Positions 49,816 through 52,265 of a DNA stretch of 52,265 bases are shown in pieces. The position numbers and the translations under genes were made by a program. This stretch comes from Methanotrichaceae archaeon (GTDB lineage Archaea > Halobacteriota > Methanosarcinia > Methanotrichales > Methanotrichaceae): the NCBI GenBank assembly GCA_013178225.1, contig JABLXE010000018.1, positions 1 through 52,265 on the forward strand, read 5' to 3'. Positions within the stretch are counted from its first letter, which is position 1; every line of letters starts with the position of its first letter. The notes beneath the pieces were generated by a model. It saw only the letters and a list, made by a program, of their open reading frames with translations. It ran no database searches and was not told the origin of the DNA.

Positions 49816-51747
49816 GTGTGGATCTTCGACTCCTATTACAAGGGCTGCGTGGAGCTGTGGGGCCGGGAAAGAGGCCTGGCCAGAGCCAGCATCCCCTATC
49901 CGCCCTCGTTTTACATGCACCTCAAAGACCCTCCTGCCCACCGGGAGATGATCGAGGCCCTGGAGAGCCGCTACCGGGCCGAGGAAAGCAGCTTCCGCAC
50001 CATCTTCGGAGTCTTCGAGGGCCACCGCGTCTATGCCGGCCGCCAGGTGGCCGAGAAGATCGAGAGACAGACCCGTTTTGAGGTGGAGCTGTACAACGTG
50101 GACATCCGCCAGGATCAGCGCTACATGGCCGAGCATGACCTATTCCCCTGCGGGGATAGAGACGAATCCCGCTTCAGCCCCGATTTCGAGGTTCCGCTGA
50201 GTACCATGGAGCTGCAGGTACAGGGCGATCCCTACCAGACACAGGAGATCACTTGCATCGATGCCGGCAGACGCCATCTGCACGGCCCGGAGAGGCAGGT
50301 ACTGGACGACCTGCTGGAGCTGGTCAGGTCCCACGACCCGGATATGGTCCTGATGCCCTTCGCCGATACCTGGATCCCCCTGATAGTCCGCAAAGCGAAG
50401 AGGTACGGCCTGGAGCCGACCATCAGCCGCGGCGGGCGCTTCAAGCAGATGAGTTCGAAATCCTACTGGAGCTACGGGCAGGTAAAGCACAAGGACGGAG
50501 CCTTGATTCCGGAAGGCAGGGTGCTGATCGACACCGCCAAGAGCTTCGTCTATGCCGAGAGCGGACTGAAAGGGGTGCTGCTGGCCGCTCGACTGACCGG
50601 CCTCTCGCCCAACCTCACCTCACGCTTCACGCCCGGTACTCTGATCTCCAGCTACGAGGTTTTCGAGGCATTGCGGCGAGGCATCGCTGTGCCCTTCAGG
50701 AAGAGGGATGTGGAGGCGGTGAGGAACATCTGCGAGCTGAGGGCCTGCGACAAGGGAGGGATGATCTTCCAGCCCGAGCCGGGAGTGTACGAGCGGGTTC
50801 ACCAGATCGACTTCACCTCGCTCTACCCCTCCATCATAGTGAAGTACAACCTCTCTCCGGAAACCATCGAGCACCCGGAGCTGAAGGGCTTCCTCAGCAC
50901 CGTTATCTCCTCGCTGCTCAGCCTGCGGATCGAGACCAAGCGGCGGAAGAAAATCGACCCGGAGTACAAAGGCCTGGACTCAGTGCTTAAGTGGATGCTG
51001 GTGACCTGCTTCGGCTACACCGGCTATCGCAATGCCAAGTTCGGGCAGATCCAGGTTCACGAGAGGATTACCGAGATCTCCCGAGAGCTGCTGATGCAGA
51101 TCAAACAGCTGGCCGAGGAGATGAAGTACGAGGTGCTGCACGGAATTGTGGACTGCCTGTGGGTGATAGGCGAGCCCATCTCCGCCTTCAAGGAGGCGGT
51201 GGAGCGGGAGACCAGCATCCTGACCGAGGTGGACTCCTACGATTGGATCGCCTTCCTGCCCATGGCTGACGGCGCCGGGGCCTACAACCGCTACTTCGGC
51301 CGGCTGGACACCGGCAAGATGAAAATCAGGGGAGTGGCGGCCCGCAGGGGAGATACGCCCGAATACGTTCGCCGCATGCAGCAGGAGCTGTTCGACTGTC
51401 TGGCCTCTGCCAGGACCAGGGAGGGACTGGGCCGGATAGAGCCTGCAGCTCGGGAGATCTACCGCAGGTATCTGCAGGGGCTGGAGGATGCGGACGTGCG
51501 GGAACTGACCATCCGCAGGAGGGTTAGCAGGCTAAACTACTCCCGCCGATGTGCCGAGGCCTCGGCGGTGAAGGCTCACTTGAAGCGCGGGATTGCTCTG
51601 GCTCCGGGAATGGAGATTGGCTACGTGGTGCGAGATGCCGGCAACTGGGAGGTGGAGACGGAGAGGGAGGCCTCCGGATTCGATGCTGGGTATTACGGGA
51701 AGCTGCTGGAGAAGGCGTGGGAAGAAGCGGGGTATGTGTTCGAATAG
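49816..51747 (+). CDS. Family B DNA polymerase with altered motif C
   Basis: A 643-residue archaeal family B polymerase-like protein. Motif A is DFTSLYPSIIVKYNLS near residue 335 with the catalytic Asp; the motif B region is VLKWMLVTCFGYTGYRNAKFG near 400; motif C reads HGIVDCLWV near 450 instead of YGDTDS, so the first Asp is lost but the second stays. The N-terminal exonuclease-like region (LEVRSHDPDMVLMPFADTWIPLI) lacks the usual acidic residues, so proofreading is doubtful. The chain is shorter than standard PolB (770-900). I think of the PolB2-type archaeal paralogues. Start: GTG at 49816, with GGGGAGG eight to nine bases upstream. It may act in repair or translesion synthesis. Confidence 0.88.
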   Translation: MWIFDSYYKGCVELWGRERGLARASIPYPPSFYMHLKDPPAHREMIEALESRYRAEESSFRTIFGVFEGHRVYAGRQVAEKIERQTRFEVELYNVDIRQDQRYMAEHDLFPCGDRDESRFSPDFEVPLSTMELQVQGDPYQTQEITCIDAGRRHLHGPERQVLDDLLELVRSHDPDMVLMPFADTWIPLIVRKAKRYGLEPTISRGGRFKQMSSKSYWSYGQVKHKDGALIPEGRVLIDTAKSFVYAESGLKGVLLAARLTGLSPNLTSRFTPGTLISSYEVFEALRRGIAVPFRKRDVEAVRNICELRACDKGGMIFQPEPGVYERVHQIDFTSLYPSIIVKYNLSPETIEHPELKGFLSTVISSLLSLRIETKRRKKIDPEYKGLDSVLKWMLVTCFGYTGYRNAKFGQIQVHERITEISRELLMQIKQLAEEMKYEVLHGIVDCLWVIGEPISAFKEAVERETSILTEVDSYDWIAFLPMADGAGAYNRYFGRLDTGKMKIRGVAARRGDTPEYVRRMQQELFDCLASARTREGLGRIEPAAREIYRRYLQGLEDADVRELTIRRRVSRLNYSRRCAEASAVKAHLKRGIALAPGMEIGYVVRDAGNWEVETEREASGFDAGYYGKLLEKAWEEAGYVFE

Positions 51748-51862
51748 ATCTTGGAGATAGCCTGGCTTGTCTGGATAGATCAAGATAAGATAGCAAAGTG
51801 CATCAAACTTTAGGATTTAAGTAGGCATAAGTTTATTAGATCTGTCGCTATTCGTTCTCGCA

Positions 51863-52265
51863 ATGCCAGCCCCACCATCCCAAGCAGAAATACACAACAA
51901 GACACTTTCCGATGATGTTGAGCTGATGCAGGAAGCTGTTGCAGAATTACAAAAGAATTTCTCCATTCTTACTGACAAAGACCAGGCCTGGAAGGATCTG
52001 ATCAGGCTGACCCAGGATCAAGATAAGAGCGTGAGATGGAGAGCAGCTGAGGCTATCGGTTCGGCTTTCCAGCACCTGACTGACAAAGACCAGGCATGGA
52101 AGGATCTGATCAGGCTGACCCAGGATCAAGATAAGAACGTGAGATGGAGATCCGTTCGGGCTATCGGTTCGGCTTTCCAGCACCTGACTGACAAAGACCA
52201 GGCCTGGAAGGATCTGCATAGGCTGACCCAGGATCAAGATGAGAACGTGAGATGGGGAGCAGCTG
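51863..52265 (+). CDS. HEAT-repeat protein, cut by the window end
   Basis: A frame from ATG 51863 that continues past the window. After MPAPPSQAEIHNKTLSDDV come nearly identical repeats of 36 residues (108 bases) such as LTDKDQAWKDLIRLTQDQDKNVRW and RAAEAIGSAFQH, starting at about 51971, 52079 and 52187. The pattern is the HEAT/Armadillo kind seen in large repeat proteins common in Methanothrix genomes, which serve as scaffolds. Very high DNA identity between repeats points to recent expansion. No enzyme domain lies in the visible part. Confidence 0.8.
   Translation, partial: MPAPPSQAEIHNKTLSDDVELMQEAVAELQKNFSILTDKDQAWKDLIRLTQDQDKSVRWRAAEAIGSAFQHLTDKDQAWKDLIRLTQDQDKNVRWRSVRAIGSAFQHLTDKDQAWKDLHRLTQDQDENVRWGAA

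Overview
The window looks like the chromosome of a methanogenic archaeon of the Methanothrix (Methanosaeta)/Methanosarcinales type. This is inferred from an MC1 chromosomal protein gene, the archaeal XPB-Bax1 pair, a family B DNA polymerase with an archaeal-type altered motif C, many TPR/HEAT-repeat and secreted proteins, and short overlapping gene starts with Shine-Dalgarno (SD) sites. No rRNA or tRNA gene and no CRISPR array was seen.

Layout. 0.4-5.4 kb: MC1, a secreted protein, a three-gene operon (two-wHTH regulator, nucleotidyltransferase, 55-aa protein), a DUF6788-like protein with repeated operator-like sites, an FRG-domain protein and a small HTH protein. 5.4-23.3 kb is a defence-type island: an RNase J-like MBL protein, a type I restriction-modification operon (hsdM, hsdS, hsdR) continuing with overlaps into a YgjP-like metallopeptidase and a GIY-YIG protein, a frameshifted TPR gene in the opposite orientation, then a tightly coupled trio DUF6361-like / phospholipase D-like / SNF2-type helicase that I cannot match to a named defence system. 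23.3-27.5 kb: exonuclease VII (large subunit with an unexpected C-terminal membrane segment) and a TPR protein whose signal peptide was split by an IS element with 4-bp target duplication.

28-40 kb: a DUF1016 nuclease, zinc-ribbon protein, trypsin-like protease, XPB helicase with Bax1 nuclease, a 26-aa hydrophobic peptide gene, a secreted SleB-like/TPR protein, an NPCBM-like protein, an NHEJ pair (Ku plus ATP-dependent ligase), and a small operon of conserved-looking unknowns. 40.4-43.8 kb is AT-rich and accessory: a candidate 1.6-kb integrative element (tyrosine recombinase and membrane protein between 16-bp direct repeats), then a two-gene RiPP locus (Cys-rich precursor and radical SAM/SPASM maturase).

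44-52 kb: a G-quadruplex-prone leader, two small proteins (one paralogous to a gene at 39.9 kb), a ParA ATPase coupled to a protein made of nine 99-bp repeats whose DNA carries the same TTAAGACT/AGTCTTAA-type motifs as the parA promoter region and the downstream flank, a SOUL protein, an IS remnant inside a duplicated segment, a beta-trefoil-like protein, a large two-tier hairpin, the family B polymerase and the start of a HEAT-repeat gene.

The most promising undescribed systems are the RiPP locus, the ParA/repeat-gene partition module with centromere-like sites inside coding sequence, the DUF6361/PLD/helicase trio, and the nucleotidyltransferase operon. All functional statements come from reading motifs by eye; no database search was possible.
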